The notes beneath the pieces are model-generated. The model ran no database searches. It saw only the letters and a program-made list of their open reading frames with translations, and was not told the origin of the DNA. A stretch of DNA of 28,141 nucleotides from an uncultured Oscillospiraceae bacterium. Its GTDB lineage: Bacteria; Bacillota; Clostridia; Oscillospirales; Acutalibacteraceae. The position numbers were made by a program, and so were the translations under genes. The stretch covers positions 1 to 28,141 of the forward strand of contig URGA01000018.1 of assembly GCA_900547275.1 (NCBI GenBank), written 5' to 3'. Positions 1-8,431 of the stretch are shown here, one piece after another; position 1 is the stretch's first letter; the number at the start of each line of letters is the position of its first letter.

Positions 1-829
1 TCATATAGTTGAGCGGGGCGGCTTTTTTTGTACGGTGACAGAAGCCGATAAAATTCTTACGGACAACAGCAACAAGATAACCGGCGTAAGACTTTCAGAC
101 GGAACGGTTGTTGCTACCCACCATGTTATTGCAAACTGCTCTCCCCATACTGTATTCGGCAAAATGATGGACGAAAAGTCCGTTAACGAAAAAATCGTGC
201 GCGCAACAAACGCAAGAACGTTTTCAGGCAGAGGTCTTACACTGTTTCTCGGTCTTAGCAAATCTGCTGAAGAACTGGGAATTAAGAGCCATAATTACTT
301 CATTTACGATACAGCAGACACGGTAAAGCAGTACGAACTTATGAAGAAAGTGGAGACAAACCACGTTCAGGCAACTGTATGTCTAAACAACGCTTATCCC
401 CAGTGCTCACCCGAGGGCACTTGCATGATGTATTTCACCACCATGTTTATGTCTGACGACTGGGGCAACGTTGAAGAAAAAGATTATTTCAAGGCGAAAG
501 ACCGCATTGCAAACGATATGATCGACGTATTCGAGCGTGAAACCGGCTGCAAGATCAGAGATTATATCGAAGAGATTTCTGTTGCTTCTCCCACAACCTA
601 CGCAAGATACTGCGGCCATCCCCAGGGAGTTATATACGGCTACGAAACAGCCGACTGGGACAGCCTTATGCCAAGAATGATGATGATGAAAGAAGACGCA
701 GAACTGTTCCCGGGACTGCGCTTTGCAGGCGGTTACGCTATGCGCTCCAGCGGATATTCCAGTGCTTACGTTTCCGGCGACCTTTCCGGCCGTCAAACAG
801 TTGGCGATTTAAAAAGGGAGGGAAAATAA
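1..829 (+). CDS. FAD-dependent oxidoreductase, phytoene desaturase/carotenoid isomerase-like (3' part only)
   Basis: The reading frame is already open at base 2 and runs about 275 residues to TAA at 827-829, so the N-terminal FAD-binding Rossmann part lies outside the window. The visible part has the FAD-oxidoreductase substrate domain and a C-terminal FAD-contacting stretch (GLRFAGGYAMRSSGYSSAY, just before the end) followed by SGDLSGRQ, typical of phytoene desaturase and retinol saturase relatives. These enzymes carry out flavin-dependent desaturation, saturation or isomerisation of hydrophobic substrates. The substrate here cannot be told. The next gene starts one base after the stop and encodes an iron-sulfur flavin reductase, so the pair probably forms one electron-transfer unit, with the reductase feeding electrons from NAD(P)H. 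The family call is fairly secure; the reaction is not. Confidence 0.75.
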   Translation, partial: HIVERGGFFCTVTEADKILTDNSNKITGVRLSDGTVVATHHVIANCSPHTVFGKMMDEKSVNEKIVRATNARTFSGRGLTLFLGLSKSAEELGIKSHNYFIYDTADTVKQYELMKKVETNHVQATVCLNNAYPQCSPEGTCMMYFTTMFMSDDWGNVEEKDYFKAKDRIANDMIDVFERETGCKIRDYIEEISVASPTTYARYCGHPQGVIYGYETADWDSLMPRMMMMKEDAELFPGLRFAGGYAMRSSGYSSAYVSGDLSGRQTVGDLKREGK

Positions 830-830
830 A

Positions 831-1988
831 ATGAAATTCAAAAAACAGATTTTCGGATTTATGGATATGCTTCGCTTCAAAAAACTCGTTCCCAACCGCC
901 GCGAAGCACTGGCAAACGGTTCTGATCAGCCGCTTCCCACCGAATACCGCACAAATAATTTGGCCACGGCTCTCCACCCCGGATATATGGAAGTTGAGCT
1001 TACCCACATTGTACAGCTCACTCCAAACATGAAAAACTTTACATTCAAGCGCGTTGATTCCAGCGCATTTCCGTTTTTCAGAGCGGGCCAGTACGTTTCT
1101 CTTCAGGCAAAAATAGGCGACAGCCTTGTAAGCCGCCCCTATTCAATTTCATCTTCACCTGATGAGGCACTGGAAGGCAGACTTTCACTGGGCATCGAGG
1201 ACGCAGGATTTTTCTCAGGCTATATGAACAACGAGGCAAAAATCGGCGACCGCTTTGTTATGACAGAGCCCAGCGGTGAATTCCATTATGAAAACATAAG
1301 AGACAAGAAGAACATCGTCTGCATCGCCGGAGGAAGCGGAATTACCCCGTTCCTTTCAATGGCGAAAAGCGTTGCTGAAGGCAACGAGGACTACAACATG
1401 ACACTGTTCTACGGTGCAAAAGATTTTGAAAACCTTGCTTACAGAGACGAACTTGAAGTACTCAAGAAAAGCGGAGTTCAGATAATCTATGTTCTTGAAA
1501 CAGCACACGAGGGTTGCGAACAAGGCTTTGTTACCGCAAAAATGTTGGAAAAATACGTTGATATTAACGCTTCCACATTCTTTATGTGCGGACCTGTTGC
1601 AATGTACGCTTCAATTCTCGATGAGCTCAAACCGTACAATCTTCCCCTCAAGTCTGTAAGAAAAGACGCCGCTACCTGCGGAGATCTTGATATTGACAAT
1701 CCCAAGACTTTCCGCCTTATGGTTCATATGCGGGACAAGGTTTACGAGATCGACGCTAAGGAAAACGAAACGCTTCTTACTTCCATGGAGCGCGCAGGAC
1801 TTAACGCTCCCAACAAGTGCCGCGCCGGCGGATGCGGATTTTGCCACAGTAAATGGCTCGGCGGCGAATATATAATCGCCAAAGGTAGAGACGGCAGAAG
1901 AGAAGCCGACCGCAAGTTTGGATTTATCCACCCCTGCGTAACTTATCCTCAGAGCGACATGGAAATCGACGTTCCCGTTGCTTACTGA
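831..1988 (+). CDS. Ferredoxin reductase-type oxidoreductase with C-terminal [2Fe-2S] domain
   Basis: 385 residues with three domains in order. An FAD-binding barrel spans about 50-155, with flavin motif RPYS at 102-105. An NAD(P)-binding domain spans about 158-275, with GGSGITP at 167-173 and the CGP motif at 253-255. A plant-type ferredoxin domain follows at about 293-385, with cluster ligands C330, C335, C338 and C369. This order is that of single-component oxygenase reductases and phenol hydroxylase or CDP-6-deoxy-glucoseen reductases. It moves electrons from NAD(P)H through flavin to the [2Fe-2S] cluster and on to a partner. The start sits one base after the upstream FAD oxidoreductase stop, with GGGAGG as ribosome-binding site, so the two are translationally coupled and the likely partner is that enzyme. 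The N-terminal 50 residues match no domain I know. Confidence 0.85.
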   Translation: MKFKKQIFGFMDMLRFKKLVPNRREALANGSDQPLPTEYRTNNLATALHPGYMEVELTHIVQLTPNMKNFTFKRVDSSAFPFFRAGQYVSLQAKIGDSLVSRPYSISSSPDEALEGRLSLGIEDAGFFSGYMNNEAKIGDRFVMTEPSGEFHYENIRDKKNIVCIAGGSGITPFLSMAKSVAEGNEDYNMTLFYGAKDFENLAYRDELEVLKKSGVQIIYVLETAHEGCEQGFVTAKMLEKYVDINASTFFMCGPVAMYASILDELKPYNLPLKSVRKDAATCGDLDIDNPKTFRLMVHMRDKVYEIDAKENETLLTSMERAGLNAPNKCRAGGCGFCHSKWLGGEYIIAKGRDGRREADRKFGFIHPCVTYPQSDMEIDVPVAY

Positions 1989-2005
1989 TACTAAAACTCA
2001 ATAAG

Positions 2006-2046
2006 AAAGAGGAAAGCCGCTGCACACTGCAGTAGCTTTCCTCTTT
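2006..2046. terminator. Bidirectional intrinsic terminator between convergent genes
   Basis: A 12-base stem AAAGAGGAAAGC (2006-2017) pairs perfectly with GCTTTCCTCTTT (2035-2046). Further pairing CTGCA/TGCAG lies inside. T-tracts follow in both directions: T7 at 2044-2050 on plus and the A-rich flank on minus. It lies between the plus reductase ending at 1988 and the minus ABC permease ending at 2066, and can serve both. Confidence 0.9.
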
Positions 2047-2065
2047 TTTTATAAAATTCAGAACC

Positions 2066-2956
2066 TTATTTATGTTTATTGTGAATAGGAAACAAGCGTC
2101 TGTTTTTCCTGCCAATCCAGAGAAAAGCGACGAGAATAACTGCTGCGCCTGCAAGCACCGCAGTCTGGGTACTTACCGAAACGATACTTCCGTCAAATTT
2201 CAGAAGTACTCCCAGTTTGCATAAAAAATTGTCCAAAATTCCGTCAGCGGAAAACAGTTCGCCTTTAATTTCAGTTATTACAAACTGCCTGAAAAGGCTT
2301 GCCAGCTGGGCGGGAGGATAGAAAAACAAAATCGGCTTGAGCCACGACGGATAGAAGGAGTACGGAAGATAACTGCCTGCAAGAAAGCCGCTTAACGTTC
2401 CGTAAAGATTAGCAAAGGTTGCAAAAGTTGCCGTGCTTTTCATACCCTTTGTCAGCGCCAGCACAAGAGCGGAGTTTATAAAACCTGAAAAAATTATAAA
2501 TGCCGTAGTTTTCAGTATTACTTCCGGCATAAGCGCATTATCATAATCAGCTCTAAAATAAATCTCACCGCACCAGAAAGCGGCAAATGTAAAGAGCGAC
2601 GAAACAAATCCGCCGGACAGCCAGTAGCCTGAAATAAGCATTGACGGCGAAACGGGCGAAGTCAGAAAATCCCTGCTTACCCCTTTTTCCTCGTCGGCAA
2701 CATATAACTGGACCATTCCGAAAGACGTTGTTGTGCTCACAACCGGAAGCAGTCCTGCCAGCATTATCCTGTCTGTAAACAGATCGACATAATCTTCAGA
2801 AACACCGCACTGGCTTACAAAATCCAGCATAAAATCTCTTAAAAAAACGGCGTAAAGGCAAACCACCACGCCAATGGAAGCAACAGAAAGCAGTATATTC
2901 ATTCTGTTGTTAAAAAACAGCGCCAAATTGCGGCGGATAAGCATACATAACTTCAT
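2066..2956 (-). CDS. ABC-2 type exporter, membrane permease subunit
   Basis: 296 residues with about six hydrophobic segments. The first follows a short basic N-terminus (about residues 20-45) and the last ends just before a positively charged tail. The layout is that of ABC-2 permeases of the DrrB/NodJ class. The gene starts inside the end of the ATPase gene (ATGA overlap at 2953-2956) and has GGGGAG upstream, so the two are translationally coupled. With that ATPase it should form a homodimeric or heterodimeric exporter for a drug, lipid or polysaccharide. Substrate is not readable from sequence. The stop lies 20 bases from a strong bidirectional terminator. Confidence 0.8.
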   Translation of the reverse strand: MKLCMLIRRNLALFFNNRMNILLSVASIGVVVCLYAVFLRDFMLDFVSQCGVSEDYVDLFTDRIMLAGLLPVVSTTTSFGMVQLYVADEEKGVSRDFLTSPVSPSMLISGYWLSGGFVSSLFTFAAFWCGEIYFRADYDNALMPEVILKTTAFIIFSGFINSALVLALTKGMKSTATFATFANLYGTLSGFLAGSYLPYSFYPSWLKPILFFYPPAQLASLFRQFVITEIKGELFSADGILDNFLCKLGVLLKFDGSIVSVSTQTAVLAGAAVILVAFLWIGRKNRRLFPIHNKHK

Positions 2957-3702
2957 ATATATTCTCCCCGCAGCAGCGCCGAATACATCTTATTTAAACG
3001 GAGCGCAGGCTCAAGACGTCCGCCGTAATGTTCGCTCAGTTTTTCGATAGTACCGCATTTCAGTATTACGCCGTCATTTAAAATACAGTAACGGTCGGCG
3101 TAAAGCGCTTCCTCCATATAATGAGTGGTATAAAAAATTGTAATATTAAGTTCTGAGCGCAGACTGAGCAAAGTCTGCCACACCGTATTTCTCGCAGTTG
3201 GATCCAGCCCCGTAGTAGGCTCGTCAAGAATAAGCAGGCCGGGACTGGGAAGCAGTGCCCTTGCTATTTGAACCAGGCGCCGCTGACCCCCTGAACATGC
3301 CGAATATTTTTTACCTTCAAGCGACCGTATAGACAACTGATCAAGAACATCACTGATACGCTTTCGCGTTTCTTCAAAATTTTTAAGATAAAGGCCTCCG
3401 CGGTAAAACAGATTTTGGTAAACCGTCAGGTCTCCGTCTAAGACATCGTTTTGAAATACTACGCCGATTCTGCTTTGAATCTTTCTGCGCTGGTAGTCCA
3501 TTGAAAATCCGTTTATGCTGACTTTGCCCGAAGATTTTTCAAGCAAGGTTGAAAGAATATTCATAGTTGTGCTCTTCCCTGCTCCGTTCGGCCCGAGAAA
3601 AGCAAAAATCTGACCCTGCTCCACATCAAAACTTATTGATTTAAGAACAGCCTGGCTGTGATAATCTTTGCACAGTCCGCTGACGCTGATACAAGAAGCC
3701 AT
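2953..3702 (-). CDS. ABC exporter ATP-binding subunit (DrrA/NodI-like)
   Basis: 249 residues from the ATG at 3702; a GTG at 3711 is in frame but too close to AAGGGG to be preferred. Walker A GPNGAGKST is at about 37-45, the signature SGGQRR at about 137-142, Walker B LLILDEP at about 156-162, and the switch His in TTHYMEEA beyond. Length and motif set fit the single-domain ATPases of daunorubicin-resistance and nodulation exporters. It powers the permease encoded immediately downstream. Its start lies 66 bases after the end of the dehydratase-activator fusion on the same strand, with no terminator that I can see between, so it may be co-transcribed with the 2-hydroxyacyl-CoA dehydratase-like genes. 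Confidence 0.88.
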   Translation of the reverse strand: MASCISVSGLCKDYHSQAVLKSISFDVEQGQIFAFLGPNGAGKSTTMNILSTLLEKSSGKVSINGFSMDYQRRKIQSRIGVVFQNDVLDGDLTVYQNLFYRGGLYLKNFEETRKRISDVLDQLSIRSLEGKKYSACSGGQRRLVQIARALLPSPGLLILDEPTTGLDPTARNTVWQTLLSLRSELNITIFYTTHYMEEALYADRYCILNDGVILKCGTIEKLSEHYGGRLEPALRLNKMYSALLRGEYI

Positions 3703-3767
3703 TTGCTCCACCCCTTGTATCTTTATGAATTAAAAGCCAAAAATAAAACCACTGTTTTCTATTATCT

Positions 3768-5399
3768 TTAGTCTCCCTGTCTTGCGGCTAGGACAGCGGC
3801 TCCCAGCGCTCCGCAGCACTCAGGATATTCGGGAATGTAAAGTTTCAAATCCAGTAATTTTTCCAATTCGCTTACAACGCCTGAATTTCGCGCAACACCG
3901 CCGGTCATCATCACATTTTTCAAGTCCTTAACAGAGCCTGCCAACGCTTTCGTCTTTGCGGCAACGCTTTTGTTAAGACCGTGGACAATATCCGAAACGC
4001 TGTTGTTTTCAGCGATAAGGGAAACCACCTCCGACTCGGCAAAAACGGTGCACATGCTGGAAATCGTAAGGTCCTTATGATAGTCGAGACCAACTTTTGC
4101 CATAGTGTCCATGTCTGTTTCAAGCACTTTTGCCATATTTTCAAGAAATCTGCCTGTGCCTGCCGCGCACTTGTCGTTCATTATAAAATTCGTTACCCTG
4201 CCGTCTTGATCAAGGCAAATAACCTTGCTGTCCTGACCGCCAATGTCAATAATATTTCGAACATCTTTCCAGAGGAATTTTGCTCCTGCCGCGTGGCAGG
4301 TAATTTCAGTTATATCGCCGTCGGCAAAATCAATGTTTTTTCTTCCGTAACCGGTGGCAATAAGGCAGGCAATATCGTCAAGTGATACTCCGCTTTGCTC
4401 AAGAGCTTTTCTTGCTCCCGCTGCGGCGTTTGCGCCTGTTCTTACGGTAACCTGCTTTACGATATTCATTTCCTTATCTATAACCACAAGTTCAGTTGAC
4501 GTTGAACCGCTGTCAACACCTGCAAAATATCGTCCGTTCTTCATCTGGACTTTCTCCTTTTTTTCAGTGCCGAGAGTTTCGCAAAATCCCTCAAGTCTTG
4601 TTAAAAGCTGACCGTAGGACTGCTTTGTAAAATCTGTTTCAATCTTAATTATCGGCACACTTAAGTTCTTCAGCTCGGAATATTCAAAATCATAATAATC
4701 GCAGAATTTCACCGTATGATAAACGATACCTTCGCAGTTTTCATTTTCCGCAAGCGCACGCCTTGCTCTGTTATCCTGCATTCTCATACACGGCGTCTGG
4801 CGCAAAAGCGATGACGCGTACTTCAGCATAATTTTCGCTGTATCGTCATCTATTTGCACATCAGGTTTAGCAACGCTTCTGTTTGCGGCGCAGGTAAGAT
4901 CAACTATCGGATACGGCGAACATTTTTTAAGCACGTCTAAAAGTGAAGCACTGCTTCTGGCGCCCATAAGCGCCACAAATTTTTCGCTTTTGATTTTTAC
5001 AGGCTCTTCAAACGCATTGAAAAATTTTTCTTTATCAAATTTTTTGCCGCTGTATTTTTCATATTTTTCAATAAGATTAACAAGCTCGCTGCTGAATTTT
5101 TTCACTGCGCATTCGCCGTCGCATGACGGCAAATCCAACAGATAGGAAAAATCCCCGTTGTCGCTGTTCAGCGCGTCAAAAACACGGCGCGAACTGTCAC
5201 AGCAATCGGTAAGAATTATTTCTTTAAAATTCCCTTTGTTAATCTCTTGAAGCATCGCTTTTGCGTGGCTGCACATATTCGGATGAAGGTGTGAATTTGA
5301 ATAATCAAAATTTTCAGCCTCGTCATTTAACAGAAAGCACTCTTCTCCGAAGCCGGCAAACAGTTCCAGCGGCGCGTATTTGCAATTAAATCCTATCAT
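3768..5399 (-). CDS. Fusion: HgdB-like dehydratase subunit plus ATP-dependent activase (HgdC/BcrA-BadF type)
   Basis: 543 residues. Residues 1 to about 280 resemble a 2-hydroxyacyl-CoA dehydratase D-component, with conserved cysteines (CC at 66-67, C233 in KFCDYYDFEY) and the closing pattern IKIETDF-GQLLTRLEGF. From about 290 to the end comes a complete activase of the ASKHA fold: phosphate loop GVDSGSTST at 294-302, IGGQDSK near 388, and cysteines C411 (NDKCAAGTG) and C450 (SSMCTVFAESE) that in HgdC bridge one [4Fe-4S] cluster between two subunits. In this family the activase uses ATP to push one electron to very low potential into its dehydratase partner. Having the activase joined to a dehydratase-like half is unlike the classical three-gene hgdCAB layout. 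The start overlaps the stop of the upstream HgdB-like gene by four bases (ATGA). Confidence 0.85.
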   Translation of the reverse strand: MIGFNCKYAPLELFAGFGEECFLLNDEAENFDYSNSHLHPNMCSHAKAMLQEINKGNFKEIILTDCCDSSRRVFDALNSDNGDFSYLLDLPSCDGECAVKKFSSELVNLIEKYEKYSGKKFDKEKFFNAFEEPVKIKSEKFVALMGARSSASLLDVLKKCSPYPIVDLTCAANRSVAKPDVQIDDDTAKIMLKYASSLLRQTPCMRMQDNRARRALAENENCEGIVYHTVKFCDYYDFEYSELKNLSVPIIKIETDFTKQSYGQLLTRLEGFCETLGTEKKEKVQMKNGRYFAGVDSGSTSTELVVIDKEMNIVKQVTVRTGANAAAGARKALEQSGVSLDDIACLIATGYGRKNIDFADGDITEITCHAAGAKFLWKDVRNIIDIGGQDSKVICLDQDGRVTNFIMNDKCAAGTGRFLENMAKVLETDMDTMAKVGLDYHKDLTISSMCTVFAESEVVSLIAENNSVSDIVHGLNKSVAAKTKALAGSVKDLKNVMMTGGVARNSGVVSELEKLLDLKLYIPEYPECCGALGAAVLAARQGD

Positions 5400-6670
5400 T
5401 TTCTATTCTCCAAAAGTTCCAAAAACGCTTCCATTCTCGTTACAGTCTGACCGTCGTTAACATTGCGGGTATCGCATCCGTCGCCGTCAAGCACAAGGGT
5501 TGGCAATCCTCGCTTTTCAAGATATTCTTTCGCTCGGGCGCTTAGGCCGGCAGTCTGCTTACAGCCCCAGTGGCAATACCACACAACACCATCAGCATTA
5601 AGAAGTTTTGCGCAGCGTTCTACAGCCTTAATTCTGTTTTCACCTACACCGTTTGCAGTATTGCAAAGCAGTCTGTCCGCCATAAATCTGTAAGGATCCG
5701 TCTCTTCAAGATTTACGCCAAGCCAGTCAAAGGTCATATCGCAGGCAACTATTTCGCATCGCGGTGTAAAATTTATAAGGTTTCTCAAAGCGTCCTGCCA
5801 ATACGGCAGAGTATGTACCCAAAGGAGACGAACGCCTTTTCGTCCTTTCGGGCAGGCTTTCAGCTGGGAAAGAAAATCACTGCTGTATTTCTCCGCCTCA
5901 GGCGTTCCCAGCATAACATGGGTTGCAAAAACAGAAAGCATATGAGAGGTCATTTCATCAGACAGCGAACGCTCGCTTCTGACCTCAATCATTTCTTTAA
6001 AATTTCTAAGTGTTCTTTTGCTTCTCTCAACAGTTTCTGCCAGCACTTTTTCATCTAATGAATAGCCGCTGTTTTCTGTTGCGAATTTTGCCATTTCACG
6101 CAGTTGTTCGGCAACGTAATCAATGTTTTCCTCACTGTGCTCATAGGGCACGTCAACCACAAACTGCTTAACTCCGTAATAAGCCGCGGCTCGTCTGAAA
6201 GAAAGATGATTAGCGTCGCAGGCAAGAGTAGTATTTATAATAAATTTGGGCTTCGGAAGAACTCCTGTTTCCACCATTCCCGTAAACGATCTGTGATAGG
6301 AGCAAAGTGTCTTGGGCACTCCAGTGCTTTCAGATGCATCAATAAATACGCGGTCGCTGGCAGCCGCCGCCATATAACAAGCCAGCGCTTCCGGAAACAT
6401 CTCGTACATTCCCATCGAATGGAGTATCTCGCAGGGAAGATACAGACTTACTATCGCAGAACGTTCAGGATTTCTCAGCGGTTTTATTGCCGAATCTGCC
6501 GCCGCCCACTGCATATACTGCCTTGAACCTAAGAGAAGTTTTGTAGGAAAATACTTGCACTGAAGTCCTGCAACAGTAAAAACTCCCGCAAGTATCTTTC
6601 TGCTTGTCTCAGGTTTTTTCAGGGTTAGTTTATATATTGAATTTCCAAATAATTCGATTGCCTTATTCAT
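5396..6670 (-). CDS. 2-hydroxyacyl-CoA dehydratase family protein (HgdB-like or double-cubane type)
   Basis: 424 residues from ATG at 6670, chosen because GGAG lies six bases upstream; a TTG 18 bases earlier is in frame but would swallow that site. The family hallmark is the C-terminal pattern WYCHWGC (about 364-370), then DGDGC (about 395-399), then NDGQTVTRMEAFLE. Cysteines at about 151 (TLACDANH), 366, 370 and 399 are candidates for iron-sulfur ligands. Such proteins receive an electron from an activase and reduce their substrate, classically eliminating water from 2-hydroxyacyl-CoA. No CoA-transferase gene lies next door, so the substrate need not be a CoA ester; double-cubane cluster proteins are an alternative. 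Translationally coupled to the activase fusion. Confidence 0.82.
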   Translation of the reverse strand: MNKAIELFGNSIYKLTLKKPETSRKILAGVFTVAGLQCKYFPTKLLLGSRQYMQWAAADSAIKPLRNPERSAIVSLYLPCEILHSMGMYEMFPEALACYMAAAASDRVFIDASESTGVPKTLCSYHRSFTGMVETGVLPKPKFIINTTLACDANHLSFRRAAAYYGVKQFVVDVPYEHSEENIDYVAEQLREMAKFATENSGYSLDEKVLAETVERSKRTLRNFKEMIEVRSERSLSDEMTSHMLSVFATHVMLGTPEAEKYSSDFLSQLKACPKGRKGVRLLWVHTLPYWQDALRNLINFTPRCEIVACDMTFDWLGVNLEETDPYRFMADRLLCNTANGVGENRIKAVERCAKLLNADGVVWYCHWGCKQTAGLSARAKEYLEKRGLPTLVLDGDGCDTRNVNDGQTVTRMEAFLELLENRK

Positions 6671-6696
6671 AGTAATTTCTCCGTTCAATTAAAACA

Positions 6697-6724
6697 ATTA
6701 TATCATGACAGGCAAAAAATACAA
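6697..6724 (-). promoter_or_regulatory. Promoter of the HgdB-like operon, extended -10
   Basis: On minus, TTGTAT (6719-6724), 16 bases, then TATAAT (6697-6702) preceded by TG one base upstream, giving TGATATAAT. This puts the transcript start about 20 bases before the ATG at 6670. Confidence 0.65.
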
Positions 6725-6768
6725 TCCCAAAGCACCAATGGTTCACTTGCATTGTAGGATATAATTTT

Positions 6769-6796
6769 CGGCTGTTCTCAATATTGAGAACAGCCG
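6769..6796. terminator. Perfect 28-base palindromic hairpin between MFS gene end and hgdB promoter
   Basis: CGGCTGTTCTCAAT (6769-6782) is followed at once by its exact reverse complement (6783-6796). On plus it runs into TTTTTGTATTTTT; on minus it is followed by GAAAATTATAT, a poor U-tract. It lies about 90 bases beyond the transporter stop at 6886 and probably ends that transcript by its stem, although its best terminator shape faces the other way. Confidence 0.6.
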
Positions 6797-6885
6797 TTTT
6801 TGTATTTTTCGGGACTTAAATTAAAAATAAGTCTTTGCAATTGACAGCCATACGGCAGACATCACCGATTTAATTCATTAATTTG

Positions 6886-8370
6886 CTATTTTACATTTGC
6901 CTCTTCGGCATTGTCTTTCGAATTTTCAGAAATATTAACGCTCTGATTTTCGCCGTTTATCTCGCGCATTTTAAGAACAGCCGCGTGAATCTCTTCCTTG
7001 CGTTTTCCTGTAAGTTTATAGAAGAAAAACGGAAGACCGGCAAGGAGCATCATAAGGCCGTGGAAAATCGTATAGAAAAACAGAAGCATTATCTTTGTTT
7101 TAAGCGTTTGGTCGGGATATACGTTTTCCTGGGGCTGAATATACTGAATTATTGAATTGTTGCCGTAAAGTATAACAGGAGCAACGCCTGTGGCGATAGC
7201 ACCGCTTATGGTTGAACCGATACCGCAGATAAAGCCGAGACTTGCGTCAAGCCGCTTTCCTGTTTTCAGCTCAATATCCTCGAGAATATCCGCCTGGAAC
7301 ATTGCGGGCAGAAGATTTGAAGCGCCGAACTGAAGTCCGATCAAGAAAAGTGAAGCAACAAAAAGTATCTGAAGCACTGAGGTACCCGTTTTAAAATACG
7401 CAGTGCCGATAGCAAAAGCCACAGCATTGGCGGCAACGGAATAAACGCCTGAAGCAATATAAATCTGTTTTGAATTAAATTTTTTAAGGAGTGCTTTTAC
7501 TATAAGCATACCCACGAAAGTACCTATTCCCGTAGGCAGACCCAGCAGAATATATTTTGACGTAGAGCCAAGAAGCGCCGCCGCAAGGAAAATGCCCATA
7601 TATGTAGCTATTCCTCTGAAGTTTTTGAGGAATTCGCTGATAAGAACTATCCATGCGTACTTGTTTCTAAGCACATCGCCGTAACCATTAAGAGGATTGA
7701 CCCGCTGTGTGCTGTAAGTTATTCGCTCTTTAACCGTTTTGCTGGCAAACAGCATAAAGCAGGTGCCCACCAGCGCGCAGGCAATAGCGGAGCCGAGATA
7801 CTGAATACTTTCGTCTTTGGTAATTGCGCCCGCTACAAGCACAACAACAAGCGGAGCGGAATTTCCCACGGCGTTTACAATACCTCTGAAAGTAAGCGCT
7901 GTGTCGCGCTCCTCATTGTTAGGCGAAATAACCACCGCTATATTATTGAGAGTTCCGGCAAAGGTGTTAGAAATATTGTATACCATCTGGATAAGGATAA
8001 GGTATACAACAATCAGCGCTCCTGTCTTCGGAATAAATCCCGGGGTCCAAAACAGCAAAACAGTTAGAACGCCTGTAGGAATTGCCCAGCGGGCGACGAG
8101 AGGCTTAAACTTGTTTTTTCCGTCTTTCGGCGCCCTGTCTATAATCATCATCAAAAAGAAATTGATTACAAATCCGGCTATTGTACAAAAAGAATTTATA
8201 AAGCCTACTGAATTCGAATTTATTTGAAGCACATTTACAAGATATGCCTGGCGGTAGTTTCCCACCATGCCCTGCATATTCGTAAGGAAGAAAGTTCCCA
8301 TAAAGAAAATAATCATTTCCTTCATCGGAACAAGTTTCTGAGTGCCGCTGATTGCTTTGTTTTGTTTCAT
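6886..8370 (-). CDS. MFS sugar transporter, GPH (glycoside-pentoside-hexuronide:cation symporter) type
   Basis: 494 residues with about 12 hydrophobic segments and a hydrophilic acidic C-tail. The N-terminal half has the conserved loop MMIIDRAPKDGKNKFKPLVA after helix two, matching the D-R-x-G-K/R-x-RP pattern of GPH/MFS_2 symporters such as MelB and XylP. It is the last gene of the GH31 operon, so it most likely imports the oligosaccharide or glycoside that the cytosolic enzymes encoded upstream cut. It starts 61 bases after the metallophosphoesterase stop. Its ribosome-binding site AGGGGG sits in the loop of a seven-base hairpin. Substrate cannot be named from sequence. Confidence 0.82.
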   Translation of the reverse strand: MKQNKAISGTQKLVPMKEMIIFFMGTFFLTNMQGMVGNYRQAYLVNVLQINSNSVGFINSFCTIAGFVINFFLMMIIDRAPKDGKNKFKPLVARWAIPTGVLTVLLFWTPGFIPKTGALIVVYLILIQMVYNISNTFAGTLNNIAVVISPNNEERDTALTFRGIVNAVGNSAPLVVVLVAGAITKDESIQYLGSAIACALVGTCFMLFASKTVKERITYSTQRVNPLNGYGDVLRNKYAWIVLISEFLKNFRGIATYMGIFLAAALLGSTSKYILLGLPTGIGTFVGMLIVKALLKKFNSKQIYIASGVYSVAANAVAFAIGTAYFKTGTSVLQILFVASLFLIGLQFGASNLLPAMFQADILEDIELKTGKRLDASLGFICGIGSTISGAIATGVAPVILYGNNSIIQYIQPQENVYPDQTLKTKIMLLFFYTIFHGLMMLLAGLPFFFYKLTGKRKEEIHAAVLKMREINGENQSVNISENSKDNAEEANVK

Positions 8371-8372
8371 TT

Positions 8373-8392
8373 TTGCTTTCCCCCTAAAGCAA
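8373..8392 (-). promoter_or_regulatory. Ribosome-binding site displayed in a hairpin loop, transporter gene
   Basis: On minus, TTGCTTT (8386-8392) and AAAGCAA (8373-8379) pair perfectly over seven bases, and the six-base loop is AGGGGG, the Shine-Dalgarno site for the ATG at 8370. The site is thus held open in a loop or can be masked by a loop-binding partner. Confidence 0.55.
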
Positions 8393-8431
8393 GTTGTTAT
8401 TTTTTGACAGATTTAAATAATAATCTCAACG

